NCBI GenBank assembly: GCA_038496675.1
Contig: CM076669.1
Coordinates: 11,158,722-11,222,721 of the forward strand
Direction: 5' to 3'
Source: Rachycentron canadum
Taxonomy: Eukaryota; Chordata; Actinopteri; Carangiformes; Rachycentridae
DNA: 64,000 nucleotides
Shown here: one piece after another, positions 13,701 to 27,230 of the stretch
Layout: the number at the start of each line of letters is the position of its first letter
Position numbering within the stretch: position 1 is the stretch's first letter
Made by a program: the position numbers and the translations under genes
Notes under the pieces: generated by a model
Databases searched by the model: none
Told to the model about the DNA's origin: nothing
What the model saw: the letters and a program-made list of their open reading frames with translations, nothing else

Positions 13701-16700
13701 TAAGCTGCAGAAAGTAGCAAAGGTTTAATACTTTTCTTTAAAAAATGACCATCTCTTGATTGAGTATCAAAATGATTTACAGTTATTTTTCCATTTATTG
13801 ACTATCAGTTTCTGTCCTAAACTATAATTTTGTAACATTGATTGATTACAATGGCAGTGGTTTTTCTGCCTCAGGAAATCAGATTTTCTTTCAAGCAAGT
13901 TTAAGGACCAAAGAACAAGCAAATCAAATAAAAGTGTTCTTACTTGACCAGCGCTGAAAGTCAGCATTACACATATATTCATTCATTTGGGCTATATGGG
14001 TCATGTCCAACATGTTTAACTTTAAGCATATTAATTCACAAATACAACCATGATTTACACCATTAAGATTGATATTTAAATGCTTATTTAATTGTTTTTT
14101 CTTCCATACAACCATCCATCCATCCATTACGAACCTTATTCTGGTTGTTTGAATTGCTGTGACAGAGGTTTCCTATCAGCCGGATGAGGTGAGCCTTGAA
14201 GCTGATGACGGGCGAATGGGAGGAAGGATCTCCCTCGTCTCCACTGAAAGAGAAGTTCTGAGCTGCACTGAAAATATTCTTACTGGCCTTCCCTATGGCA
14301 TGCACCTGTTCCAGGAGCTCTGCAGGGAAAAACAATGTAGAAAAAGGCTAAAATAAGTTATTTAATTTACCCAAAGCTTAAGTTTAAACCATTATAGCTA
14401 ATTACAAATTATGATGGAATTTGTTTTCTAGATAGATTTACTTTAGAGATGTTAGTATCAGGTGAAGTGGTTTATGTTACTTATCCGTATTTGAACTCTG
14501 TTGTATCTCTTATGGCCTGTCAGCATGGAGGAGGATTGTGTGCATGAATCATATTTCTGAGGGTGATTTGATGAGAATCCGGATCTTTCACTGTACCATT
14601 TAAAGAGATCTGATAGTGTGCAGACGATATATTTACCCTTAGACAGCCAAATCGGACCCACAGACTCCAGCTATGGACAGTGAGATTATGTAAGTGTATT
14701 TTCATTTACCAACAGTGGTCACTAGAAGGTCAGGGTGGTCTTGTAGGAACATGAACTGCCTGTTGTCTGAGGTCATCTCACACAGAACATCCAGCAGACT
14801 AATCACTGTCAGTGCCTCCTGCAGGACCTACAGGGGATTACAACCAACAAAGGTCTCAGACAAAGAAGGGATGTGTAGGATAATGCTATGGGGAAAACTT
14901 GGTCTTTGGCAATGCTGATCTCAGTCTATTCCCCATTTTTAAAAAAATATGTTGTGGACATTTAAAATGTGGGGAAAAAAAGTTTGCCAAACGATTCACA
15001 TAGTTAAAGTCAATTTGTACCTCATCACTGGAAGCCGAACCAGTGGCAAGTGTAAGCACAGCTCCACAACCTTTCTGGAAGGAATTAGCCAGGAAACGAG
15101 CCACACTGGCTGGAATGCCACACTCCTCTGAGTCCTCCTCTCTTAGTTGGGCAAAGAGCAGCTCTAGCAGAGTTACTCTGAAAAATAGCCACTAAAATCA
15201 CTGGTCTGGAATAAGGTGTGATTTAATGTGACGCTTTATTTATCTTTGAGTATCTGTCTGTCAAAATAGTAAAAGTCAAGTACCTTTCATGGTGAGACAT
15301 CCCTGAGTACATGCTCTCCACCAGAGCTGAAGACTTGAGGAAATGCTGGGTTGCAATGAGAACCCTGTAAATTCATAAATAAAGAATACAAACTTTATGA
15401 ACAAGTAGTAGAAAGAATAATAAGTAGTATCTTGAAATATCACAAAAACTGTCAACTCTTTGCAACATGGAAACTTTATTTTATTACAGGCGCCGTAACA
15501 GACACATACTTACGTCCAGTCCAGGTCAGGTTGAGTCCTACACAGCTCCATCACCCTAAGTGCCAGCTCAATGTTCTGTGGCTCAGACAGCTCCTCCACC
15601 TTGGCTTCATCCAGACATGTGTGGAGCACCATAGAGGTGTAGCTCACTGTCTTCTCATCATCAGCACTGAGCAGCTGCCTGTTCACACATTTCAGAGTTC
15701 AGAGTTTATGTTTTAGCCTGCAAGTGCTTAGAAGTAGTTGTGTAAAATACTGTTGTTTATATTTGATATACAAACATAGATTCTATTGTGTCCAACACGA
15801 CTTACAGGAGAAGATTTGGAAAACTCAGCTGCCATATATCGTCTTTACACATTTGGTTCCCCACAGCTAAGTTTCCAAGAAACTGGATCCCACAACGGAG
15901 AGCTGAACAACATGGTATGGTATAAATGTATAGGTTAATATCAAAAATAATCTGATTTTATTTAGTAAAAACGATTTAGGACTTACATTCAAATATGCCA
16001 TCTCTGCTCTCTAAATTTGTGGTCTGAAGGAAGCTCAGAACTTTAAGGGATACATCAACAAAACCAAGCTCCCTAGAAAAGAAAAGAGTATTGGATTATT
16101 TTGTGTTTACTGTATGTTTAGTTGATCTTTGTTTGTTTCTTTTGTTAAAAATTATAAAGGCGGTGGACATGAACACATATCTAATAGAATTGTAATAAAG
16201 CATACAACTCTGTAACATATAACGTTGAATTCATACTGAGACTGTATCAGAATCTATGGTAATTTTGGAGATTAGATACCATTATTGGTCAAATAACCAT
16301 TATTTGACAAAATGTATGTAGTTGCAGATCATCCTTGCATTTTCTTCTTCATTCTCTCAATTTCAATAACACACCACTGTGTCTGGAATCACCTGAGCAG
16401 ACTCTGGTTGCGTGTGCTCTGGACACAAGAGTTCCTCTGGGCCCTGAAGCACTCCGCAGTCAACTGCAGCTGCAGGGCAACAGAATCATCGTCTGCGTTG
16501 GCACCCTGGAGCTCATCGCTGAGCCGGGTCAGGACCTTCAGTAGACGGGAGAACGCCTGCTCCTCCACAGCATCCCTGGAAACAAAGTTGACAGAAAGTA
16601 AGAGGCATGCAAGGTTAGGAATGTGGAGACCCTTTGCACAGTAGCTACAGCTGCAGCTAATAACTGTTATTTGCTGCTTTGAGTTGCTTGGACAACAGAA

Positions 16701-17182
16701 TCATTAATGGTATTAGCTCCACCTGTGCGTTTGCTACAGTGACAAATCAAAATGCCTGCTGTGAGAAATGCAACTGTAAATATCTGTCGTCATTGTTGGT
16801 GTTCGGCAGGAAGGCCTTTTTGCTTTTGTGTGACAGTCAGTTTGCTGAATAAAGTCAAAACCTACACTTTAGTAACACAGTAACAGGAGTAAATTGTCTT
16901 AAATAATAGAAGACAATGGACGAGCCAGCTGATAGCTGATACTATGTTGCTAACGGCTTAACTTCATGCTAGCTTAGCCGGTAAGCTAACACTCCCCGTT
17001 TCCGTTTTAAAAGGCAGTAAGTGACATTGTCCCCACCTGTATTCTCTGTCCCGTAACGAAGTCGTGAATGTTTTCAAAGTCCGCAAGTGCTCAGTGCAGT
17101 ATTTTTCATTCAAAATGCCAGCGATGGACGCTGAGATGTCCGGGTTGTTGTTGGTGACTGCTGCCATGTTTCCCTGCTTCAT
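9939..17182 (-). CDS. atxn10: Ataxin-10, complete, 11 coding exons
   Basis: Exons from 5' to 3' (high to low): 17037-17182, 16393-16575, 15987-16072, 15806-15902, 15514-15678, 15284-15364, 15021-15177, 14710-14818, 14135-14319, 11809-11872, 9939-10123 (stop 9939-9941). All phases fit. The product is 485 residues (human 475). Ataxin-10 is a cytoplasmic armadillo-like helical repeat protein linked to neuronal survival, neurite outgrowth and cytokinesis. Diagnostic stretches include FLGNLAVGNQ, ISLLDVLCEM, AHLIRLIGNLCHSN, GIPLILDNCN and the C-terminal AIRNLLEHNTQNQELVADLE. I start at 17182 (MKQGNMAAV); the second in-frame ATG at 17165-17167 would give an MAA start as in human and is equally possible. 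The donor after 14135 is GTTCGT, weaker than consensus, but it alone gives the conserved K-V junction. The pentanucleotide repeat expanded in human SCA10 (ATXN10 intron 9) has no long counterpart here. Confidence 0.97.
10716..10763. repeat. (TG)n microsatellite in the last atxn10 intron
   Basis: An uninterrupted run of 24 TG/GT units lies in the 1.7-kb intron between the last two atxn10 coding exons. It explains the poly-His/Thr open frame read on the opposite strand, which is not a protein. Confidence 0.95.
11229..11262. repeat. Fragment resembling a widespread fish DNA-transposon end
   Basis: The motif GTACCAGCCAAACGTTTGG, followed by ACACAC, is very close to a 'tacagtaccagtcaaaagtttggacacac' type end that I remember as common in fish genomes. 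No matching inverted copy was seen nearby, so this is at most a relic. The assignment rests on memory of the motif, not on a search. Confidence 0.4.
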
Positions 17183-19328
17183 GCGTGTGGGTGGGACATC
17201 CGGTTGAATCTCTAACACGCTATTGGTGTAACCCCGAGGGGAGGCGGAGTCGAAGCATGTGCTGCTGTTTTCACAGTCTACATTGGTGTAAGAGACCAAC
17301 AGTGGATCATGTCATTCTCAAAGTAGGAGGAAATGAGAGGATATTGTTTCTATTTTGGGATAAGGGGGTTATGGCACACGCACACACACACTCATCAATT
17401 TTTTTTGTGCAATTTGTAATACTTCCTGGTCCTCCTTGTTATCTCTAATAATAGTCATAATAAAAACCTCTATTATTTGATCAAACATAAATCCATTTAG
17501 GAATATGAAACATGAAAACACAAAGCTAAAATAATAAAATCTCTACTAGGTAGGTAGATACTAGGCACCTCTCAAAGATAGGGCCTCAAGATTACAAATC
17601 AAAGAAGAAGCAGCTTCATGCTGTCTTAAGGAAGGCTATTACTTCACAAACTAGTGTAACTAATGCACTAATTAGGTTTACTTTCCAGTGTGATGACAAC
17701 TTCAGCCTTATTGCACCTAAATGAAACATCAAATACACAGAGACTTGAATATAAGATGCATAAAACACAATAGATTAAACTTGTAATCATATTATTTAAC
17801 ATACACTTCACTAACTCACACATAGGCCTCAAACAAAATGTATATTAATTGACAGCATAACATAAACTTTGAGTACATCCAGCCATCATCATCCAACACA
17901 ATCATCACAATATTATAATTCAATAGCTCCAATAATCTCTGGGAAATAAATTTTCTTCAGGCTGTGAGTTGCAGCTGCACCCACATCTTAAATCAATTCA
18001 TCTAAAGCAACTTTTAAAAGGTCTGAAAAGCATTTTGTTGAGCTTGGACAAGTTGTGGGACAATTGTTGCAGCTGCAACAACAAAGCCACAGGAAGAGCC
18101 TTTGGGATTTCCATGTAGAGTGGCGGATTTTAGATTACAGGATTTTCTTCCGTAAGGTTGTCCCCTGTGTTTTCACTGGCCAGGCACAGCACAGAAGTGG
18201 TGAAAGACAGATCGATGTGGAAGAGAGTAGATTATGGATGGTAAGAGGTATCCACCTCAAGCAATTTGTCAGCTTTAAGATGAGGTACCCCAAGAACCAA
18301 ACATTCCCAGTATAGGATTCCCATTACTTATTTCTTGAGGGGAATAACTGGAAATATCCTCACAAACTGGAAGTGGCATGGTGTGATGGGGAATCTGAAG
18401 GGTTTCAGTTACAGGAAAAACACAACATCCTATCAGATTTTAGTTATTCTGGAAACCTCAATTATTCTAACTAAATGACGGCTGGTTAAATCTGCTGTGG
18501 AAGCTCTCTTCAATACAAAACATGAACACAAATAACTGCACTGTGTCTGTATTATTCACAGATGGTCATGCAGTCTGTTGGTACAAAACACAGTCAGTGT
18601 TGAAAGCTAGTCCATGGACAAATAATTTTATTTCCAAATGAAGCATATTACATCTGGTCTGTCAAAACAGATGAAATGGAGCAAACGTCAAATAGCTCCA
18701 CAGGTTCACCAGCAGTATATCATAGTGGCACTCATGACAACAAAAGACTGAATTCAAACTAAACACATGAAACAGTGGTTAAGGAGATGACAGCTGGCTA
18801 TGACCCTGTTAAACTATAATTTAATTTAATTCCACTCTTGTAAAAGGCATGTAACATTCAACACATCTGGATTAGCGTTACCAAGTGATAGATGTGTCTG
18901 TTTGGTTGCTTCAAATTAACTTGGTGTGGCTCTGGCAATGTTGGTCGGTCAGCCAGTCCATTACTTTGGTCTAGACTGAAATATCTGTTGCCTGGTCCTC
19001 AGAGGATGAATCTCACAAACCAACAGCAGATTGACAGACAGTATCTGTTGAAAAAGTGTTCTTATTTTATCTGTATAAATGTTGATATGACATATATCTG
19101 TTGTAAACTAATGAACTGGACATGTTGCAAACTGCAGCTGTAACTGAATTCAGTGCATTTGCACTTGAAATCCTGCAAGCAACATCAATAAGTTTGAGGC
19201 TTGATTTGTTAAATGTACAGCACAATGAACATGGCATCTCCAATTAGGTCCAACTAACCTTGAATACCAGTTGCCAAGTTATGTGATGTATGGTTAATAC
19301 AGTGTTTTAATCTCCTTTTTAGCTCAGC
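17183..19328. other. atxn10 promoter side and fbln1 3' UTR region
   Basis: The left part, about 17183-17300, is the likely atxn10 5' UTR and promoter. It has no TATA box, and a GC-richer patch sits around 17230-17250. The right part should be the 3' UTR of the fibulin-1C transcript, which runs on the minus strand from 19328 downwards. The middle is AT-rich with no supported gene; the open frames at 18055-18315 and 18892-19143 have no family resemblance. Confidence 0.55.
18627..18632 (-). terminator. Candidate poly(A) signal of the fibulin-1C transcript
   Basis: The minus strand reads AATAAA here, about 0.7 kb after the C-isoform stop codon. It is the nearest clear canonical hexamer I noticed on that strand, so it probably ends the C-form mRNA. 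Not verified by transcript data. Confidence 0.4.
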
Positions 19329-20222
19329 TCAGAACCAGTACTCAGAGATAAAGATGTGGATGACGACAACGTTGCGATGAGATATAATCCCTGATTTGAC
19401 ATAATTCATAGCCACCTCCAACACAAGATCCCTGGGGCCAATGATAGGTTTTATCTGCTGAACAACACCTGAAGGAGGACAAAGATTGGGGTAAGTGGAT
19501 CAAATCCATAGAGATACAATAAGTAAACAAAATGTTAGTATATAGTAAGGAATGTGATAGAGGATTGACTGACTGGTCTTACCCATAATCATGCCCTCAT
19601 GGGAGCGCTTCACCACATTAAAGGAGAACTGCTCATCAGCAGCCACGATTTCAAAGAGAACATCAGTTGCACCAGGAAGAAGAGCAGGGTTAGCAGCCAC
19701 AACTGTCCGCAGGAATACTATTTCTGTTGGACGAATTGGTTTGAAGTTTTTATTAGTCTGATACAGGCAAACCACAAAGTCCAATCAGCTCATCAAATCA
19801 GATATTTATGCTACGGTTAGACAATTGTTCTGTGGGTTGAAATATGTAATTGAATCTCATGTGCTGTGGCAGGTTGGTGGGTGGAAAGTTGTGTTTCATT
19901 GAGGCTGCAAATAATTTTAGAATTTGCTATTACAAGCTACTGACTTAAATAATATGATACAGAATACCAGAACAAATTCATACTGGCATCACACACACAA
20001 AGGCACATTACATGCACATCTCATGCAGCTATAACTGTTCGAGCGAAGCCATCAGAAGGCCGTAAGAATTTCATTGTACCTTCTAGTCCACTGAAATCTC
20101 TGAAGGTTGGCAGGGAGAGGACGGTGTGGGTGATGAGGTGGACAGGGTCCAGGGCACAGCTCATGTCGTTAGGTTGGCAGGCCTTAATGCAACGCACACC
20201 AGCTGAAGCATCAAGTCTGGAT
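19329..20222 (-). CDS. fbln1: Fibulin-1C-specific terminal exons
   Basis: Three exons, 20080-20222, 19583-19723 and 19329-19468 (stop 19329-19331), encode the C-type fibulin domain. Hallmarks are RCIKACQPNDMSC, LPTFRDFSG and the end SHRNVVVIHIFISEYWF, nearly identical to human fibulin-1C. The first base completes the Gly codon left open (GG|) by the shared exon at 22542-22665. In mammals the C form binds nidogen more strongly than D; whether that holds in fish is unknown. Confidence 0.95.
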
Positions 20223-23200
20223 CTGAGGGTCAGACAAAAAAAAAGAGACTTTTGTGACATGTTGCAGGGGGAGTGGAATACAGACATGCAAATCTATACA
20301 CATATGTGGCAGCAATGTAAGAATAACCCAAAACTGCACAGTTGAGTTTAGCAAGAAGAAACCTGGCAACACCTGAATAGCCCCATAGACCTCTATGGTT
20401 AACCAGGCGATGAGTGCCCAAGATAGAGGCCAAACCCTGAGTCCAAACCGTGGAATCATATTTGTGAGGGTTCCCCAGTGTGAAGACAGTAGTGCTTTCA
20501 AATGTAACCTCAAAAACTGCTGCAAGAGCAGAGCCATGTAATTAGCAGCACGCAGGTGAGTCCAAGTTGTTCACTAAAAGCTGGAGGCTAAAGCCACAGA
20601 GATGATTGTGTGGTATTACACACCAGTAAAATGCCACCAAATGCCAAACCAGCAGAGGGTATAAAAGAATGAATGTCATTTGATTTGGTTCAATGAATCA
20701 TATTCACATTGTAGGAGAAGGAAAAACATCATTTTTGACATAATCAGCAAGAGAATAAGCAGAGCTGCAACTCCAAACTGTATAAACCAAGAAAAGGGTA
20801 AGAAATAGAGATACTTCTTTTATTATTTTACAAATATTTCTTATCATGCCTTTTTAAATCAGCTTTATAAGCATCAAACCCTCAAAACCACTAGGAAGAA
20901 AGTGGAACAGTGGAAAACCCAGCTACTAGACTTTTGGTATCATTTACAGCAAATTAACTGATAACCACCCAATACCAACACTAAAAGCACCATCCATCAT
21001 ATGTGCTGTTATGCCGCTGCACCACTAATTGAGCCCCCATGCTGGCTGGGCCCCAGGTGCCCATAAATAAGTGCCACGCTTATTTTTCTTTCTTGTCCAC
21101 TAAGGCGAGGCTTGTTTGATCTTATGGTGAGGCCGCTTGGAAGAGTTCATAGGAAAATTTGGTTTCTACGTTAAAAATGACCGCAGTGCAGGAAGCACGA
21201 GAGCAGTGGCAGAAACCATTGGCAGCATGTGTATATGTGCTCAGATATTAAAGAGTGAAAAGCCATTTTTATCTGTCACTTTTTAATTCCAAATACATAG
21301 AAAGTACAAATAAGGGGAAGCTGCCACAAAGACATGAGGTAGAGTTAATGCATATGAACAATATTGACACAATGTTGTAGAGATTTTCAGTAGTTAATGA
21401 GCCCCATCTAGTGGTAAGCGAAATGTCCTAATATCCAGAATAACTGCTCCTACATCATCATAAATAACATTATCATAAATATCATCATCACCATAAATAA
21501 CACAAAGGCATCAAGAGGAGTTAAACAGCTGAATTTCCAACTATTCTGCCAGACCAAAATGGAAGTTAATGAGAAGCACAAATGGATGCTAAGGAAAAGG
21601 AAAAGCAGTTAAAAATGTTTTAAAAAAACAACACAAATTCACTGTAATGGACTTCTGCTGTGTCATGTTTGAGCATGTTAAGGAGTGTTTTGGGCCCCAC
21701 AAGAATAATAATAATGATTTGTTGCTTATTAACTGCAATGGCAGGCAGATGGGAAGCTGGAGCTATAAAGAAAAATATGATCATACATGAGTGACGAATA
21801 CAAAACAGGAAGAGACTTCAAAATATTCCTTTAAATTAATTAATATGGCAGTGTACGAGAGGGTCGGATGGGCTGCTAATGTGTAACAAACACAGCAATC
21901 TTGGCCATGTACAGATGTGCTGTTCCATAACGAATCAGCCTCATTTCAACGGTCAGAAAGAAGTCCCGGGGCACAGACAAGGCGCGGCGCAGTGAGATCA
22001 CTCCCCCATGTGCCTGCTGCTGCACGATGAAGTATCCCTCCTCATCTCCGGAAACTATGTTCAAGAACATCTGGTCTCCTGGGACGGAGCTGGAGGGTCC
22101 CATCCGGAAAACGTCAGTAGGGACTGGAGTGTTGGTGGGGAAGCTGATGTTGTAGAAGGAGATTCTCAGCGGAAGTGAGAAACACGACGCAGGGTCCCGC
22201 GTGAACTCGCAAGTTATGCGCTCGCAACGGCTGAAAGGGAAAAACGAAAGGGAGCGCTCATTGGATGGACGGCAGAAATGGCCGCACACACAGTGGTAGA
22301 TGCAGAAGAGGAAGCAGCTAATGAAAGCTCAAGACTGGGATGCGACTTTGTGACCGAAAAAATTTTAGGGTAAATGTTAACCCAAACTCCAACACATCAC
22401 AGACAATGTGAGTGATGTGAAGAAAATGAGAAAGGAGTCTTAATACTAAACTACAGATGAATGATGCATCATGCACAGCTTAAGAGGCATTGAACCCTTT
22501 CTTTTTAAGTTCTTTATAACCAGGCAAACATCAGCTCTCACCCTGGTGCCACTTGTCGGAAGTTTGGGGGACATTGAAAGGACAGGCAGCGATATCCTCC
22601 CTGGACGTTGAAGCAGCTCTCAGAGACAGAACAGGTGTGGCTCCCTGCTGCGCATTCATCAATGTCTGAAAACACAGGAGAAAAAAAAGTTTATTATTTA
22701 AAAAGAATAACAATTTACAATTTAGTTTTGAAAGGTATGGGGTACAGAACCATAGGTATACTATTTTATATTTCTGCTTCATTGCACATTTTCAAAATGT
22801 ACCATAAATAATTAGATTAATATTTTTTATCATTAACAGGTAGATTTTTACTCCTTGACAAACTTTCTTCATCATTTCAAAGGTTTAATTACAAGATGCA
22901 TTGAATCCTGAAAACTGAAAATCGGTGGAAGTTGAGGTTGAGGTTTGTCTGCTGACCTTGGCATGTGCGCCCATTGGGGGTGAGTGTGTAGCCAGTGGGT
23001 GGGCAGGTGCAGTAGAAACTTCCTGGGGCGTTGGAGCAGCGGTAGGAACATACATGACCTCCAGCAGGTAGAGCACACTCATCAATATCTGTGTGAATGA
23101 GCAGAGGAAGAGGTAAGGTTATCATCCACATGAGGTACTTGAGTTAGCCTAAAAATAAACACTAGTGAGATGATAAAGACCAACAGTACCTTCGCATGTT

Positions 23201-26200
23201 ATCCCATCGATGTCACTCAGCTGGTAACCACGTCGACAGTAGCACTGATAGGAGCCATAGACATTGGCACACTCCTGGCTACAAGGGTTGGCCTTACATT
23301 CGTTCACATCTGTCAGCATAAAGGCAAAGCTGCAATATGTTTCTTTCCACCTTTGAATTTGTAGATTGTCAGTGCACAGTGGAATTACTACTTGTTTTCT
23401 TTTTTTTACTGTTTAGGACTAGAAATGTTCTGTAGCTGACTGAGTATTGCAAACGCCTCCAATACTGACTAAAATACTGCATTGGGTATCAACCACTACT
23501 TACATCTATGCACCAATCTGATGCCATATAATTGATCAATAATCAATAAACCTGAATAAAATGGTAATTTTCCAGTTTTCTTTGCTGCTCAAAAATGGTA
23601 GCCTAAACAGAAAGTTGTGCCGTTATATAGCAGCTAACAAAAATTGATTCCTGGTAATTACAGTTAATATTTGCACACATTAGCCAATTTGCAAAACAAC
23701 AGCAATTTGGCAATATGTTACACTGAAAGTCCCATTGGTTGAATCAGGAAAAAAATCAGAATTTCACTATTGCTGAGTAAGAAACAAACACCTATTTTAA
23801 GAGCAGAGGTCACATTATTTTCTTGGTTCATATCACACATTGGAATAAGATTCTTAGTAAGCCACTGCAACATCTGCAATATCTGGATGAATTTAGTGTT
23901 GGTTGGTGATGGTTTACCATCACAATTTCTGCCATCATGGGACAGTTCGAAGCCAGTGGTGCAGCTGCACTGGTAGGACCCCTCTGTGTTATCACACTTG
24001 TGGGCACAGAGTCGTCCAGGATAATGGCGGCACTCATTGATATCTGAAGAGCACAGAGTTATGATGATCAGAGATTTACAATATTGTTTAACTAACTATC
24101 CAAAAAGAGAGAAACTGTGAAAATATAAGATTCCATAGTTACTGTATGTAAAATGTTGCTGTTTGTCTTTCACATAACATTTGTAAACAACTCACTTTTA
24201 TTTACTCACTTGAAAACTCTTCAAAACTTCACATTATAGCTTAAGAACTCAATATGATAATAAAAACAAAAAGATAGTGATAAATATGGTACCTTCACAC
24301 AGTTTGGTGATGCTATTGAACATGAAGCCGATTCTGCACTCACAGCGGTATGATCCCACAAGGTTCACACAGCCATGGTCACCACACACATTACCTGTAC
24401 GACACTCATCTACATCTATGAGAAGGAAAGGGGTATAACATCTCATTAGAAGATAAATGAGATCCAATGATTTCTTACATAAGAAAACACAATATTAGAG
24501 ACTTAGCACACAGCAAATGCATTTGTTACAAGAGTATCTACCTTCACAGCGTGTGCCATCCTCAGTTAGATGATAGCCTCGTCCACAGGTGACTGTGTTT
24601 TTGCGACAGGTGTAGGAGCCTATTGTGTTCATGCAAGTGTGGCCTGACAGGCATGGACTGCTATGGGCCACACACTCATTTATATCTAATGAAACAAAAG
24701 CAATACAAAAAAAACCAAAGACATTCAGCAAGTCAGCTCATCTTTTACCTGCGGGATGTATTTACTTGAGGGCAACACCAAACTCACCAATACAGCTGCC
24801 GGCAGCATCCTGAATGAAACCATCGGTGCACCCCTCTTTTGGGTGGCAGCGGAAGGAGCCCACTGTGTTGGTGCACGAAAAGTTTGGTCCACAGTTATGG
24901 GTCCCCAAAGTACACTCATCAATGTCTAGAACATGCAAGATAACCATAGTATAAATATAGCAACATATATTGTGTTTTAACCACTGACTGTATAAAAATG
25001 GTCGTAAACTTCGGGCCTGAAAAGTGAAGCCAATGCTGAAGTCCTTTAAACCTGCACTCTATGTAATGACCATCAGGGGGCAACTCCACTGGTTTTGAGA
25101 AGTCCCATTACATATAAGTCTATGGGAAAATGATCCCACTTCTCCCGCGTTTTCCTAATGAGTTCACGGTCTCAATCTCTACTTCTGTCAAGTCTTCTTC
25201 AATATAATATGATACAACCTTACAACTTTCAAAAGTTGTAAAGCAGCTCATTACAGCCACCTATATTGTAATTTGAGTTTTGTTTTTAGTGCTCCTGGCT
25301 TGTTACCTTGGCAACTGTTGTCGTCTTTGAGTTCGTACCCTGTACCACAGCCGGTTTCCCTCTGACAGCGAAAGGAACCCTCTGTGTTAATGCAAATTTG
25401 CCCATAGTGGCAGTTGTGACTTCCTGTCAGGCACTCATTAACATCTGAGGAGAAAGAAAACCACTCAAATGTAGGAAACCAAATGTATTTATAGATGAAA
25501 TCATTTTCAATAGATTGTGCTGTCATACTTTATGATACATTTTCAGCTGTCAGACCAACACTGCCATCCTTAGTAGAGCCACACTGAAAATCTCTGATTC
25601 AAGAAGTAAGCAATTCCATTTAAGATTTGTGATGACGTCACACCTCCATTTATGCTACTTACCCTCACAATTTACTCCATCCTTTTGCAGTTGATAACCA
25701 TCGTGGCAGGCACATGTACCATTGCCGACACACAGCTGGGAGCAAGTAGAGTCTGAAAACGGTAGAGACAATTAAAAAAGCAGACGTCACAGTGTGTGTC
25801 CTGGATCACATGAATCACGTCACTGTCTGATGGAAGACAAAACCACCAAGAGGCTGCTGCTTAAGCCTCTTACAGCTCTTACTATAACAGAGGAGATCAC
25901 ATTAAATAATAAAGGCGCCAAACCTTTACAGGAGTCCAATCCCTCTGGAGGCTTGGTTGTCATGCTGGCCTTAGGCTCTACTGTTGCTGGAACTATAGAA
26001 AACACAACTTCACTTTACAACCATGTATGGCTTTTTTTTTAAATTATTATTACAACTAACTCCCAGCAAGCAAACCTGAAGAGGACAGGGGTCAAACACC
26101 CAAAACTCTCAGCATGCTCTTATCACTCTGGCCTTTGCTCTACATGAGCAAGTCATTTGCTTTTCTTGACAAATAGAGTGTTTTTGCAAATCTGTGATTG

Positions 26201-27171
26201 TGCTTTTTCACCTGTAGCCAGCGAGGCGACAAAAGCTACAGGCCATGACAACTCACCATTTGGCAGGGTGTCTACAGCTTAGCCTACTGACTGCTCCTGT
26301 GACCTAGTCTGTCTGTCTGTCTGTCTTGTGGGAAGCAATCACATCTGTCACACCAAGGCCATTTATGCAGCCCTTTACACTAACAATGCTCCTCTCTTTT
26401 TTAGATGATGCACATACTTCTTTTACCCTTTCACCATAAACACTTTGAGTATCAAGATTTTGCTCCCAGGGCTAATAAAATCATATTGTGAAAGCTTTTT
26501 GGCACCTATGTGTGCAAATGCTTATTGATTGTTTTACAAAGGCCTATATTGACTTGAGTGTTTCAAACATGATAACACAGAGAGAAGCTAATCAGGAAAC
26601 AAAAGACTGAAAGTAGGAAGATATTCAGATCTTTTACCCTCAACATTTGGTTTACCATCCTCTGTTGTGTTGTTGCCACAGCAGGTTTTAGCTGTGTATC
26701 CACACTGTCTCCCCAGCAACAGATCCTGCTGCTCGCAGCTCGAACCCCTGCTCAATGCCATCAGGCCAAGCATACAGCAGTCACAACACATCTAAACAGG
26801 GAGACAATAAATAGAAAACATCATGTTCTCAGAAGAAACAAACTTTGTGATGCTTTATAAAGGCCTATCTGTGTTGTGTCTGTGCGTCAAAGAGAACCAC
26901 CTTTGAGATTTCAGTTTCCCAGGGATCTCCTTGGAAGAAGGGCCTCTCACACACCCCTTGACTGTGGGCCAGTTTGATGCCGTTGTTACAGAGCTTGTCC
27001 AGTACTGCTGCTGCACAACACTGCTCTTGGGCAATCCTGGAAATAAACAGGACATTTAGCAAGATCCACAACAGAAACTGCACTCTTTGCTCTATGCGTC
27101 AGATAAACACATAACAAAATGCTTTGTATTTACAGCTGCCACTGCATTTGTGCTGTAATAATAGTTAGTCA

Positions 27172-27230
<59 letters not shown>

